From Trifolium pratense (taxonomy: Eukaryota; Streptophyta; Magnoliopsida; Fabales; Fabaceae), in NCBI RefSeq assembly GCF_020283565.1, contig NC_060065.1, forward strand, positions 58,379,489 to 58,443,488: a stretch of 64,000 nt of DNA, in the 5' to 3' direction. A program made the translations under genes and the position numbers. This document shows, in pieces, positions 1-13,213 of the stretch (its first letter is position 1; each line of letters starts with the position of its first letter). A model generated the notes under the pieces. That model was given only the letters and a program-made list of their open reading frames with translations. It did not search any database and had not been told where the DNA came from.

Positions 1-201
1 TGTTGGCTTATTATAACATTTTAATAGTGCGAACTGTGAAACTGTGAATATTGTTTAATTAATTTATTTATTGTTGATTTATATATAATTAAAAATAGTC
101 CGACCTGGTTGAATTCGGATCCAACTAATTGAATCTTCAACTAATAAGCAAGGTAATTAATTTATTTATTATCTTGCATACAATCATTCATGAAACTATT
201 C

Positions 202-261
202 ACAATCAGTTAACAATCATTTTAAAAAATGACAATTAGTTAACAATCATTTTAAAAAATG
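202..261. repeat. Two tandem 30-bp units
   Basis: Two adjacent 30-bp units (202-231 and 232-261) differ at one base. Each contains AGTTAACAATCATTTT. They lie just outside the 3' end of the LINE remnant (minus orientation). Bases 1-201 are AT-rich and show no gene. Confidence 0.8.
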
Positions 262-2190
262 ACCCTCTCAAAACCATTTGATATGGCTAGAAGAAAAACA
301 TGCTTCAAAGTGCTAGCTTCGCATTCAGAGTATGTGACTTTGAAAGAAAAAATAATTTGTATGAGCTTGTACAAAGGAGCCCAAAGCTTATCACAAAAGC
401 GAACTCTGATGCCAAACTTCTTCTCATTCGCAAATAAAACTCCGTCAATGTTGCTCTTCAACCAATCAACAATTGATTTCTCCTAAGTCATTGCGTGAGA
501 AAACATATATGTTGAAACAAGAGAATTATGACACTAGTTGTAGTCGTGTAATAGTTCTGAAGCGATCGAGCACGTTGAAACCGGATTAGCTAACTTATTC
601 TCCAAAAAACAAGCGTTATGAGCGCGCCATATACTCCAAAGGATAGCAGCAAACAACAATTGTTATGCATATGCCATGGCAGGGGAAATAGAGAAAAATA
701 CTAGATGAAAAACTACCGCTTTGATGAAATTGATGCTCTAAATTATTCCAAAGATTAACCTTCATCCAACACGAAAATAGCATGTGCACAAATTGTAAAT
801 AAATGTAATTCATCTTTCGCTGCAACATTACAATGAGGACAAATAGTCTGACATTCACACCACGCCTATGAAGGTTCACATGAGCTAGGAGCCAACGAAA
901 ATGCTTCAATATTGGAGGAAGAGACATATCCCAAATTTTACGCTAGTCACCATTTATCCAAAGAGAAATATCATGCTGCAGAAGATTCAAACAAAAGTGA
1001 TAAGCAGTTTTAACAGAATATTTACCGATTGGTGAAGTGGGATTTTGCATATATCCTCATCATCTTATGCGTTAAACATCATGTTTAGCAACTCATTGTT
1101 CCAAGAGTTTAGAGTAGGATAAAAAATTTGAGAGACACACAAGTTTGCATAGGTTGCAATAAGGGCGATGGATGGTCGCATATTAGCACGAGAATGAATC
1201 CATGGGTTAAACCATGCGTTTATATTACTTTGGTCGCCAATTTCTCTTTTATGGGCAAGAGAGAGCAAAGAGCTGGTGCTCTACATATTGAGGTGGGAAC
1301 AGGCCAGGCCAGCCTATTTCTTTAAATAGAGCAGACCAAAATTTTTTTATAAGCATACTTAGCTAAAAAGGTCAGGCCGCAGCCCATTAAAAAAGCCTTT
1401 GAGGCCTATTAGGCCGGCCTATTTAACTTAATATGAATAATCACATTAATCTATTAACTTTCTAAGTAGTTTAAATTTATTAATCTACATTCGTTTTTAA
1501 CATATATAAATGTATTATTATAAACTATAATTGAAATATGATGACATATATAGTCAAATTCTCTAAAATATCATGTTAAATATCAAAAGGAACATTGGTT
1601 TATTCGTTCATAAGTATATTTAAAAATAAATATAATTATTTATTTAAATATGTTCATATGAAATAGGCTTTTAAACAGGCCAACATGCCACATCAGGCTT
1701 TTAAATGACCAGGCTCAGGCCTAAAAATTAGGCCTATGATAGGCCACAAGCCAGGCTCAGGCCTTCGATTTTTTGATAGGCCAGACTCAGACTTGACAAA
1801 GCCTAGCTCGGCCTAACCTATTCCCACCTCTATCTACATACTCCTCCATGTATAGCTTGGATTATGCCAAATGTTGGCATCCAAAAAACCACTTATTGAA
1901 AAATATTTAACTTTGAGCACGCAGGTAACGAGAGAGGAAGAATTAGTGACGGGCTTCCATCTTTGTTTGCGTAACATGACTAAGTTGAAGCTTTCAACAT
2001 CACGTAAATTTAGACTACCATTATCATTATAAATGCCATTCTATCTCACCTCAACCAATTAATACTTCGACCATCGACCATAATTTTTTTTTCTCACCAA
2101 TTTAAGAAGATCTAGCTATCGGGGGTTTTGGTAACCCTTCGATAGTTCCATGGAAGCTTCATATCAGATGGAATACGTGTTTGAATTTTT
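262..2190 (-). mobile_element. Decayed L1-type LINE, 3' half of ORF2, split by a MITE
   Basis: Minus-strand translation gives non-LTR retrotransposon ORF2 pieces in the expected order. Around 1840-2080 is the end of the reverse transcriptase region (RDVESFNLVMLRKQ-like, then a segment ending NPSYTWRS). Around 1020-1290 is the linker (KREIGDQSNINAWFNPWI, then WNNELLNMMFNA). Around 600-930 is a zf-RVT-like segment, and at 252-470 an RNase H (RVT_3) start (NIDGVLFANEKKFGIRV). The frame is broken by many stops and shifts, so this is a dead remnant. The hAT MITE at 1288-1832 sits exactly between the TWRS segment and the linker. The family call is firm; the outer limits are approximate and no target duplication was seen. 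Confidence 0.75.
1288..1832. mobile_element. hAT-type MITE inside the LINE remnant
   Basis: The left end TTGAGGTGGGAACAGG matches the reverse complement of the right end (TAGAGGTGGGAATAGG). The flanks carry a perfect 8-bp direct repeat TCTACATA at 1280-1287 and 1833-1840. An 8-bp duplication with a TAGAG-like terminus is the hAT signature. The interior is non-coding and full of AGGCC/GGCCT words near both ends. Confidence 0.85.
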
Positions 2191-2351
2191 GCATCACCTT
2201 CTTACACTCTCATATTTATGGAGAAAGAAATATTTGTGCCGAAAGTGGAGTTGTTTGGTGGGACACATTGTCTCTTTTTATTAGGGAGGATTTATTTTTC
2301 ATGATAAATTTAGTAAAATAAAATAAGAAATATTTCTATGACTAAAAACTC

Positions 2352-2403
<52 letters not shown>

Positions 2404-2417
2404 TTTTTTTTTTTTTA
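2352..2417. repeat. (TAT)n microsatellite followed by a T-run
   Basis: About 50 bp of uninterrupted TAT repeats run into a T homopolymer, 200-270 bp upstream of the DUF3754 gene start. Nothing else is evident between the LINE remnant and the gene, and no convincing TATA box was identified. Confidence 0.95.
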
Positions 2418-2627
2418 TATAATAGACTAAAAACTCTATTTAAACCATAAATAAAGAATCATGGTTTTGTTTGATTTGGATAATTTTAGAAACACAAGAA
2501 ATGAAGATACGGTTAGCATTTAGTGTTGTGGTTCTGATATGGTGGTGATGGCTGTTGTTCCTTCATCATCTTCGACTCCCAACCACATTTATTTATTTAA
2601 TCATTCTAAATCTCATCGCATCGAGAG

Positions 2628-5600
2628 ATGTCATCATATTCGTATTATTGTCCATTCTCAATTTGGCAGCCACAACAACATCACTCCCTCTCTTCCTCTT
2701 TCCCATACCACCAACGACAGCAGCAGCAGCAGCAGTTACTCTCTTGTTGTTCACTTTTCAGACAGAGGCTAATTCCTTGTTCAAGGCTTGAGGAAATATC
2801 TGTTGCTGAAGAAGAACATCATGAAAACACCAACAACCCATCCTCAAAGAAGAAGAAGAAGAAGAAGAATGATGATGGAGAAGTGGGAATTTCTAAAATA
2901 CAAGTCCCCAGGCAGAAACACATCCCTGTTTCCAAGTCCCAACTTCTAGATGCCATCCTCTCTAATATCATGCTTGATCAAGATGCTGCTCATCACTTTC
3001 GCCTTCTCACCTCGTAATCGTAACTATTACTATTACTTTCAATTTCAAATTCACACTTTTTTTTTTTTTTATATTCATTTCAATTAAGATGCTGCCTCAT
3101 CACTTTCTTATTCCAAAACATTATGGCTCTATTTCACAAAACATAGCGGCTCATAAACTAACTAGCCTATAGTGGATGCCGTTATAGCTTATAGCTTATG
3201 AGCTTGCTTATAGAAGAAGATGAGCTAGCTGATTGAATTTGTAGTGTTTCACTTATAATTTGAAGAAAAAAAAAAGATAAGCTATAAGTTAGTACAAATA
3301 AACTACAAGCTAGTGAGTAAATAATGGTACCAAATAGGTATTTTTTCCCAATACGATCTTATAAGCTATAAGCCATAAGTTCAAAATTTGGCACTGCTAA
3401 ACAGAGCCTGTATTTCACTTTGACTAATAGTTAATAAGGTTAGTTTTGTAAAAGTGTCGTATCTTTTGACAACATCATTGCATTTCTTAATCCGTGTGCA
3501 AAAACTTTAAACACTCATTTTGAAACGGAGGTATTATATTATAATGTACAGATGTTTGGATTCTATACTTCATGCTGAGCACAAAACCATCTTAGAGGAA
3601 ATGCGTTCCGATTATCATCTCACCAATGAACTCCAAACTCACTATGAGGATGAGGACCCTCTTGTACCAGAGACACAAGTTGTGGCCAATGGCATTATTC
3701 AATCTGGGAACGGGAAGGTCTATCAGGATATCCCGCTTCAACCGGAAAAGTCTATGCTTTCCGACTATGCTCTCAACCTCGGGACTCTTTTGCGCTCTCT
3801 CGACAGAACTCCCAGCAACGATTATGATATGGTTTCCAGGTTTGTTTGTTCCAACAGAGACCATTCCGCTCCTTTCTAATTAATGTGCTTGTTTGAATTC
3901 AATTGTTGCTCTCTACTCTATAGATTAAAAAGAAAAACTGCGATTGTAGTTCTAGTCGATATAAGTCGTAAACGAATCAAAATTAGTATATCACAAAGTT
4001 GCAGGGGAGGGAAGTACAATTTGTTTAACAAATAAAGGCAGCGAGTGTTAGTTTGAAAAGTATAGAAGAACCAGTCTATTCAAGCATGTTCTTTTCTAAT
4101 TTTGTATGCATGTATTTCCAAAATAATGCTTTGATTAACTCATTTTCCAATCTTATTGGCAGAGTTACCATTGCTACTCGTTTCCAACATGCTTTCATGC
4201 AACTTCTTTCCGATGCACAATTTGAAGAACTATCAGCTCGGGATCTAATGTTAACATCTGCATTGAATACAGACTACCTCCTTACCTTGCCAGTATATGT
4301 TGATTGGGAGAGAGCATATGAGTCTAATGCCATAATATTTAGGTAAGGTAATATACGTTTTTTCTGCATATTTGTTATTTATTCCTAAATTTTAAATTAA
4401 ATTTCAAAAATTAATCTTAAGCTTTGAGAAGGCTTAAATGAAATATTATATGGCACACTAGGAATTTTTGAATGCTATAGTTTCAGTAAACAACTAGCTT
4501 ATATTGTATTTCCCTTATTTCAGAAACAATGCTCATATTTCCTTCCCCTTGTTGGGTGTTTTGGATATTGTCAGTTAGCATTTATTTTTGCACTTTTTTT
4601 GTGGTTGTTGCATAGTTTCCCCCCTTTATCAATTCACCTATTTTTACCGTTAACTATAATGGGAATTCCTATGTTTGTTTGAAACTTTCTAGTGCTGTTT
4701 TATACTTTTATTTTGTTCTATTATATTTTTGTATTGTTATTTCTTAGTAGATTATTGACCCAATATACATATTTGTTCTAACTGGCGAGTTAAACTTCTG
4801 GTTTAGGTAACCTTCTAGATGAAAACATGGACATAAGTAATGCAGAATATATAACTTGGCATTTTCTTATGTTTATCTGAGAGTAGTGTATTATCCTTTT
4901 CTATTGTAGGCGGGGTTATGCAACTGAGAAGCAGAATGGCCTATTAATTGTTGAAAAACTGGATTACTTACAGTCCAAGCTTCTACAAACAATCTTCTTT
5001 GTTATATCAAAACCACTAGCAAAACTTGGCACCAGGATAAGCAAGGTTATTATTATTTTTTTTTTTTGTGGTAGTTTCGTCATTTATCTTTCTTGGTATC
5101 TGAGTAGAGACATAGAATCATCCCATTATTCTGGCATGTTAAAGAATATTATTTACATACATTGTTGTGTGTGAATATATTGTCAATCTAATATAGATAT
5201 TTCATAAGATGCATCAATATTTCTTGAATGCTTCCACCGTCTTTGATCTTCTATAGATATTCAAATGATTAGATAAAGGTAAAGGTTATAACCGTTTTCA
5301 AGGTTAAGAAGATTATAACATGGACTATGGATTATATTATGAAGATCCCATGCTGACATTGTCTGTATATTTATTCATTCAATGGAATCAATTAATTTAG
5401 GTAGATAATCTTTCACCTTCTAATATTAGAATATGATACAGGCAGGGTTTGACATGTAGGATATGTAGGATCTTATAACAAGTGAGATCACCTATGCTTT
5501 GTCAAGTAGACTTACGTCACTGGAAATACTTCTATCCTTGTATCATATCTAGTGACTAGCAGTGTTATAAAATGAAAATTTGCATAAGATTGAATAATTG

Positions 5601-8600
5601 GGACTGATGAAGTTGTGTAATTTCAGATAACAGGAGGAGAGATAATAATAAGAACTTTGAGTATTATTGATAATAGCTTGATACTGACTTGTTATAAAAG
5701 GCTAAATACTAATCCCTATTCATAAGGATACATAAGACTCTGATAGAACTCCCACAATTATAAAAGTGGAATTGAGTATTTATTGATTTTCAAGAGAAAA
5801 GAGCATAAGCTCTACAATGGATAGAAGGTGAAAACCAGAGTCTGGGACTCCTAAACCAGAGAGATATTTTCTCCTAAACTGTAAGAACTAAGAACAATAT
5901 TCTGGAATGAGCCTTCCCTAGACTCCCTCTCTCTCATATAATCACCTACAAGAATTTAGGATCTCCCTGTAACTAACTTCCAGATCATCTATATCCACCT
6001 CCAGCCCTTCAGGCAATTCAGCTTCAACTGAGTAATCGCCAACAGCCTTCTTCAACTGTGAAATGTGGAACACGGGATGGATTCTTGCTGTTTCTGGCAG
6101 CTTCAGTTTGTATGATACAACACCCACTTTTTCCAGGATAGGAAAGGTCCAAAGAATCCAGGAGCCAATTTTTGGTTAATTTTCCTAACCGCCGTCTGTT
6201 GTCTAGTCTAGGTGGTTTCAACTTGATGGACACCCATTCACCTACTTTGAATGACAAGTCTGTGCACTTCAGATTAGTAAATTTCTTCATTTGTTCCTGA
6301 GCATCCAGCAAGTGTTGCTTCAGTTGTTTCAACGTCTCATCCCTGTCTAGCAACTCATTTGCTATTGCCTCTACTTTTATCTCCCCCTGTGAGAATCTCA
6401 CCACCGAAGGTGGTTTCCTTCCGTAAGCTACTTCAAATGGTGTAAGTTCCCGTCATTCCATGGAATGTAGTGTTGTACCACAACTCTGCTCATGGTACCA
6501 ATATGACCAATTCTTTGGTTGATCTGAAGCGAAAAACCGGTTAACCACCTCGGTCTGACCATCGGTCTCCAGGTGGTAAGACGAGCTTTTTTTTAAAGAG
6601 AAGTAAGACGAGCTTATTTTCAACTTAGTACCGTGTAAGCATACAATCTCGTTACCAAAGACTTCATCTATCTTTTTGGTGGTGTAAGGGTGCTTTAGAG
6701 GAATAAAATGACTGTATTTTGATAGGCTATCTACCACTACAAATAAAGCTTCATACCCCTTGGATTTAGGTAATCTAGTGATAAAATCCAAAGAGAGATC
6801 TCCCAAATCTGCTGCGGAACTGGTAAAGGCTGAAGCAGCCGCGCCATTGAAGCCGCTGTGTACTTCTGCCCAATACAAGTTCCCTGCTATTCTTCGGTAA
6901 TTCCTGAGAAACTCCGAGTGGCCTCTTGCTGCTGATAAGTGGAATTCAGTCAAGAGTTCCGGTATGTGAAGTGATTGAGCAGACTAGGATCTCCCCATAA
7001 CTATTTTCCACTATTTCCTCCTGACCCCACTTTGCCCCTCCTCGCGTACACCTTCCAAGTACTAGGCCTAGTCACATTATTGGGTCTGCACTCTCATAAG
7101 GCTCAAGGTTCCTATCAGACTCAATCATAAATCAAGAACAAATAATAATAACAATAAGTAATATAAAATCTAATCCTAAGAGATATTCTACAAGATACTT
7201 TAAAACCAAACCAGTTCCACGATTATGGAAAAATATGCTGTGAGAAGAAACTGATTTTCTTTTTACTATATTCTTTTATACAAGCTTCTCACATATAATA
7301 TTCGACTATTTTGATGTTCGAAATTTATAACAGATTTTATAGGCATAGAATTTCGGAAATCTGGAAATATATTTGTAATTAAGCAACATCACTAGACAAA
7401 TTTCAGAAATATTAGTAGATTTATCTGAATGATAATTAATCATCAATCACTTTTAAATTTGAAAATATGTGCACCGGGATTTCTTTAATCATAATTCTTT
7501 CTGATTATGCGCATAATCTATATATTATAGTCTACAGATTCCTTCATTAGTACTTTCATTCTTCATATATGATCCTGCAACTCTATGTTTTCTTGATAAA
7601 AGTTATTACATTGCCAAGGATGACTGGTCACTGGTACCTATTTTCTTTATGAGAACCATAAACAATTGTCACTTGTCTAGCATCTTGTTTTCTCGCTTGC
7701 ACACAGAAAATAAGTCTTTTGATATGGTTTATCTCTAAATTGTGTTCAATTAATTTATCGGAGCTCTCAATCTTTCTATAAGACATTAATCTATCTATAA
7801 GGGCATAGAATACTCTAGTTTGGCACGATTTATGCATGATGTCATGACTGTCTATTTGTAAAAATAATCTTACAAATTTGAACTTATGTATCGGGTATAA
7901 TATGTCATGTTCACTTCTGCAGCTTTATGAAAATTTCAGTCAGCTACATGAAGTGCACAATTGGACAGAAAGATTGAAGCTTTGGATAAAGGAACTGTCA
8001 GTATTTCAAAAGTCACAGGTCTATAATGACAATGATTTGGATGAGAAAATAGGTGTAAAGCAAGTACCAAATGCAGAACTCCCTATTTGGCTGGCAGCTC
8101 AGAGGGCAGTAGCCCGATATGAAGGGATTTTGTCACCTGTTGGTCCCCGTGAAAGGCTCTTGAGGAGATTGCTTTCTTGGGTTGGACTTATTCCCCCTAC
8201 ACCAGAAACACATTTTCAGGTCGAAAATGATGGTGAACCCCCTGAACCTTATCTAAGGTTCGCTCCACAAACAGCTCTTTTATTAATGTCTGTTATCTTA
8301 GCTCTACTAGAAGCTCCTTGAAATTGAAATAGATTGGATGCACCTGGAGTGATCATATATCTCCAAATTAAAAATGTGTTGATTTCATGTTTACGTTATT
8401 AGTATAGTGTAATTTGGTTGAAGCATCATCGTTTGTCATGACCAATTATTGAAATTCTCCATCCAGGCCTACTTTCTTATCAAGGATATCACTTAGTGAT
8501 ACATGGAGACCTGCAACAAGGAAATACTGTGGAAATAATCCTTGGAAAATGTTAAAAACTTCCATTTCCATACTTTTCTCACAATCAGTCCTGCAGGTAT

Positions 8601-11600
8601 TAGTATTACCCATAATCTACAATTTCTGGTAGGGCTACAGAAATCTGTATTTAGGAGCATGCCTACATGGGATTCCCTTCCTTTTTCAGCATTTTGGCTA
8701 AAAGGTGGAAGATAGATACACATATATTATTCTTTATAAAAATATGATACTCTCCTAATTTTCTAATAATAATAATAATTTATAGAGGTTTTCAATTTTT
8801 TCAGACAAGGATTGAGTAAGTTCATACTTGCGTTAGCTGTAGGAGTTCTTTACTGGTATTGTTATTTCGAGGATTAATATAATTGTGCTGGAAAATTGAT
8901 CCAAATCTTATTCGTTTGCAAAATAGGAACCAGCCTTTGAAGAATTAATTCTACTATATACGAAGGAAGTTGGTGAAACAAATGGTAAAGATAAAGCTGA
9001 GGTTCCATCATTGCAATTAAAGATATACGAGAGAATTCCTTTTCCCGATTTACCGGTAATTATTTTGCCTCTACATGGACTGTCAGATGTGAAAACTCTT
9101 GGTGTCTTTCCTGTTGTATCTTTATATTTTTTATATGTTTAAAATTCTTCAGTTGATATTCAATTTATTTGCAGGTAGTTTTTCCTCACAAAAAACTATC
9201 ATTCCGCATCATAGACACTGTAAGAGACCTTCTAGATCTCTCGCTTCTTGTTTGTGGTTTTTTTATACTCTTTTGAAAGTTGTATGCTATGTCTATAAGT
9301 GTTTCTATATGTTTTATTCTGTATTTATTATAAATCATGATATAACTTAGCTTTTTCTCCTCTCTACTACTAAATATTTCCAGAGCAAAGCAATCATTTT
9401 TTAAAATCAGAACCTGGCCCAGTTTACAAGCCAATACATGTCTGGGTAATCCAGATATATAAGGATTTTATGAGCCTCCAGATATATATAATATAAGTAT
9501 AGCATGCTTTCCTGTACTAATTTAATAAGAATGCAATGAGGAAATAATTTTAGAATATTGTTTGTAAAGGTACCTTTATTAATCCCTATTTGTTTAATGT
9601 TGTAACTTTTAACTGCAAACTTACAGGTGCGCTTGGATGTTGCCTCAATTTTGGGGCTCCTGGCATATTTTATAAACTACAAATTTGAGAATGTCTTATC
9701 TTCCCCGTATGTACATCTTAATTCCATATGATATTGATGATATTCCTAAACCGATGTTTCTGCATTTAAATGATATTTAATTAATACTGGAGCAATTTTA
9801 ATTATGGTTCTAATTTCATCTTTGTTAGGCTCAATTATCTTTGATGCTAGAAAGGTATAGGTATTGCCTCTTCTTTTTTTTCACAATGTGGGTAGCTACC
9901 TTAATAATGGACCTTTTCCCTTTTCAAACAATTTTTCAGAATAATACTGTCAACTATCAAGTATGGTCCTATCAAAAAATAAAATAAAATCAAGCATGGT
10001 AGTTTCTATAGGAAATGTATTGAGCAGAGCATAACCCGATGTTTGAATATCTACAAGGGGAGAGAAAGACACATAACGATATATTAGGAATATATTTTTT
10101 TAATATATGTTACCTTAGTAATAGGGTTTTATTTTGTTTCAAACCTTCTCTTATTCTTAGGGATTTTTATTTTGCTTTGTAATAGTTTATTTGTTCACTT
10201 ATTTAATTAGAATTAGGACAACGGGGGTTAATATTATGTCTTTTGTAACACATCATTTACATTACATCGTAGGTCCATATTTCAATATAGACTAAGACTC
10301 TGTTTGGCAAAAATAGCTTTTGGCTGAGAAGCTACTGACTTCTGGCTTCTAGTTCCTGACTTCTGGCTCAGAAGCTACTTGAAATAGCTTCTGAAAAAGA
10401 AGCTATAAGTCAGCAAAATAAGCTAAAAGCTCTTTCTAAAAAGACCGTTACCAAACAGGTCTTTTAGCTTATAAGACAGAAGCTAAAAGCTAAAAGCTAG
10501 CTTCTTTGCCTTGCCAAACAGACCCTAATTTTTTTCCCTTCAGAAATAGTTATTCTCTTCTTTCCTCCCTCTCTGCCTTAAAAACCCCTCTATTTTCAAC
10601 ATATAGCGTTAACTATCATCATTCTCCTATACTGTTTTATTTGCTATTTTAAATTAATTGTTCATTTATTGGATCTTCTTGCAATTTTATTTTAGCCCTA
10701 AAAACTACTGAAGAAATTGTTTGTATATTGATTATATGGCTTTAGATATTTGGATACTATGACATATATACATATACCAAATTAGATTATGGTACATATG
10801 AGCACATGTGCGTGCACCCACACACACATTTTTTCGATGGACTTAAAAGAAACACCTCATTTCTACCTTCCACCAATAACTTTCCTACTTACATCATTTG
10901 TGAAACTGTTGGAGCACTTGTTTACAATACTTTACTTTCATTTTTATGTCAGATCAGCTGTATTACTTGATGTAGTTGCTGTAAGCGCTCTAATAATATA
11001 TGGGAGCCGCGTGGTTCTAGGTTACAAACAGACATGGGACCGGTATCAGGTAGATTAAGATGATATTTTCCTGTACTATTATTTATCCCAAAACAATATA
11101 GTTCTACCTTTTGCATTTTATGGAAATGAAACTATCTGAATTGTCAAAAATGTTATATTGTAGCTGTTAGTGAACAAGACACTTTATGAAAAGACCTTAG
11201 CAAGTGGCTTTGGCTCAGTGCATTTTCTTTTAGATGCTTCTGAACAGCAGCAAGTGAGAAACTTCCTCTCCTTATGTTTGCCATGCATCTATTTTTGTTT
11301 ATCAATTTTAAGGTATAATGTTAGATCAGTGCGCGAAGGCCCAAGTCTTGGGTAGTCTGTGTTAGAAAGAAGAAAAATGTTTCTGATGACACTAATCTTC
11401 TGAATATGATGCAATATACGTATCTTGGCCATATCATATCTTGAATTTTAAAAATTTCACTTATACTCGTATTTGTGTCATATTGTATTTTTTTTATTGT
11501 TGACTAAAGTCATATTGTATTATGTATCCGTTCTTCTTATACAACATACTGCCCTTGTAAAAGTCTTCAATTTTACTAAATATCAACAACTATGAACTAG

Positions 11601-12301
11601 TTTATTGTGGTTTACGTTAAGAAATCAAATGTACAGAAGTCCCAGCCACAATAGTGGATAAGGTCATGCACAATATTTAAGTCGTAAAATTAATCTGGGT
11701 CTGATCTTGAAACATAGGTTCCAACCTCATTCTTATTACTATGCATTTTGACCTTTGTTAATTTCTTTCGCCCAAAATTTTACATGTGCAGTACAAGGAA
11801 GCTATTTTGGCTTATGCAGTCCTGCTCAACGCAGATAAGGGTCAGGTTTGTTGAATCTTCTCCCAACCGTGTTATGCTATTTTGAGTTCTGCTATGCATT
11901 TTCATGTAGTTTCTTTGTTAGGAATAATTGTTTGCAAATCCATCATATGTTATTTGATTCTCAATGATACATAAATCATGTGTAACATTCCTTACTTTCA
12001 GGTCACTTCTTGCCGAAGTGTAGGAGAGAAATGTGAGAGATTCATGTATGAAGTGTTTAAAGTGAAGGTGATGTATTGAGGGGATTCTGCTCTCTGAAGT
12101 TAATAATCTTTGCTTAATTTGCACTCTTATATGTTTTGAAATTTCCAGGTTGAAATGCCAATTGACAAGGCACTCAATACATTATTAAGGCTAAACCTAG
12201 CAACTGAAACTTGTATTGATGGAAGGCACGGGTTGCTGGCTATACCTTGTCGTCAGGCCTATGAGGCCCTTAAAGAACGATGGAATAGTTTGCTTTGTTA
12301 A
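2628..12301 (+). CDS. DUF3754 (TMEM143-like) membrane protein, 14 exons
   Basis: Exons: 2628-3013, 3552-3839, 4163-4342, 4910-5045, 7923-8257, 8805-8838 (end uncertain), 8927-9055, 9175-9219, 9627-9706, 10953-11049, 11164-11253, 11792-11845, 12002-12067, 12149-12301. Apart from the exon 6 donor every junction is GT/AG and keeps frame, giving about 690 residues, the usual size for the plant proteins. The first ~60 residues are rich in S, Q, H and R and low in acidic residues, like an organelle presequence; a Q run and a lysine run follow. Conserved parts include NTDYLLTLPVYVDWER (~270), GPRERLLRRLLSWVGLIPP (~405) and hydrophobic segments near 445, 525 and 545 (LLDVVAVSALIIYGS). DUF3754 has no established biochemical function; an organelle membrane role is inferred. 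The start is the first ATG of the open frame. A candidate poly(A) signal AATAAA lies at 12526. Confidence 0.88.
3125..3408. mobile_element. MITE in intron 1 of the DUF3754 gene
   Basis: The left end GGCTCTATTT pairs with the right end (reverse complement GGCTCTGTTT). ATAAGCTATA/TATAGCTTAT words repeat inward from both ends, so the 284-bp unit can fold back. No clean target duplication was found (TAT left, TGT right), so the superfamily is open. Confidence 0.6.
5630..7240 (-). mobile_element. Ty3/gypsy integrase remnant in intron 4
   Basis: Intron 4 (5046-7922) is the longest in this gene and contains a decayed gypsy element in antisense orientation. Readable minus-strand pieces are a zinc-binding and integrase segment at 6453-6953 (DFITRLPKSKGYEALFVVVD, then HLETDGQTEVVNRFF), a post-integrase segment at 6024-6404 (FKVGEWVSIKLKPPR) and its chromo-side continuation at 5942-6127 (HPVFHISQLKKAVGDY). 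The pieces are in different frames and have internal deletions. Flanks 5630-5940 and 6960-7240 look like non-coding element sequence, but I found no LTR pair or target duplication. Only 5942-6953 is well supported. Confidence 0.75.
10296..10525. mobile_element. Tourist-like (PIF/Harbinger) MITE in intron 9
   Basis: The termini GACTCTGTTTGGCAA and GGGTCTGTTTGGCAA (reverse complement of the right end) form inverted repeats of about 15 bp. They are flanked by TAA on both sides (10293-10295, 10526-10528), the 3-bp duplication typical of PIF/Harbinger elements. The 230-bp interior is built from AGCTAAAAGCT/AGAAGCTA words. It lies between DUF3754 exons 9 and 10. Confidence 0.85.
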
Positions 12302-12570
12302 ACTGTAAAAAAAAAAACTGTGTTCCGAAGTTTTTATTCAAGGGTAAAAATGGAATTTAGGGGGGAGGGGAGAAAAGATATGCAGGGGCGGGGGGATGAG
12401 AATTTTTCAACGTAAAATATGCACGTTTTACCAAATATAGGCACTATCCGGTAATTGTTCTGTATATATATGAGTCTGGGCACTATTCATATTTGATACT
12501 ACACCTTGTGTTGATATATAAAACGAATAAATAGGGAATCCTGGTCAGAACTCCGACTATATTGCAATGT

Positions 12571-12857
12571 CACTACTAAATATTATCTTAGTTTTTTTTT
12601 TAACATTTTGGTCTTTATCTTTATTTTATAATAATTTGGTCCTTTATCTTTATTTTTGTAATACTTTGGTCCTTATTTTATTTATTTATAAAAAATAAAT
12701 GACCAAAGTGTTACAAATAAAAAAATATAAAAGACCAAACTATTAAAAAAAAAAGGACTAAAATGTTACAAATATAAAAAATAAAAGACCATAGTGTTAA
12801 AAAAAAGATAAAGACCAAAGTGTTAAAAAAAGAAAAGATAAAGTACATGTAGTAGTG
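12571..12857. mobile_element. Foldback MITE, CACTA-like termini
   Basis: The ends are CACTACTA and TAGTAGTG. The left half repeats TTTGGTC(C)TTTATCTTTA several times and the right half carries its reverse complement, so almost the whole 287 bp can form one long hairpin. No clear target duplication was found (TGT left, TAA right). Bases 12302-12570 hold only the 3' flank of the DUF3754 gene. Confidence 0.6.
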
Positions 12858-13213
12858 TAATTTTGTCTAAATTATATGTTCATGGGACATTAATTACCCC
12901 TAAGAAAACAAACAAGTTCACTTCTCTAGTGTGAGATATGATTTGATGAGATTAAAATTCTTTCTAATTGGTGGGAACAATTTTTAGTGAGATATGATTT
13001 TGTATTAAGGTGTGAACTATTATTACAAAGTTCTTTCTTACGTCGCATTAGAACTTTGCCTATAGCTTAACATGCACTTAATAATAAACGAGCAAACAAT
13101 TATTTCATTTTTTTAATTGGAGGTTGTCAGCAAATGACATTATTACATAATTGTTTTGCTTAAAAAGAAAAATAAAAAGTACATAAATGAAAAATGCAAA
13201 AAATAAAAGATAA

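Noticed and set aside
7628..7837. Minus-strand 69-codon frame in DUF3754 intron 4
   Set aside because: No similarity recognised; lies between the gypsy remnant and exon 5 without splice or start context.
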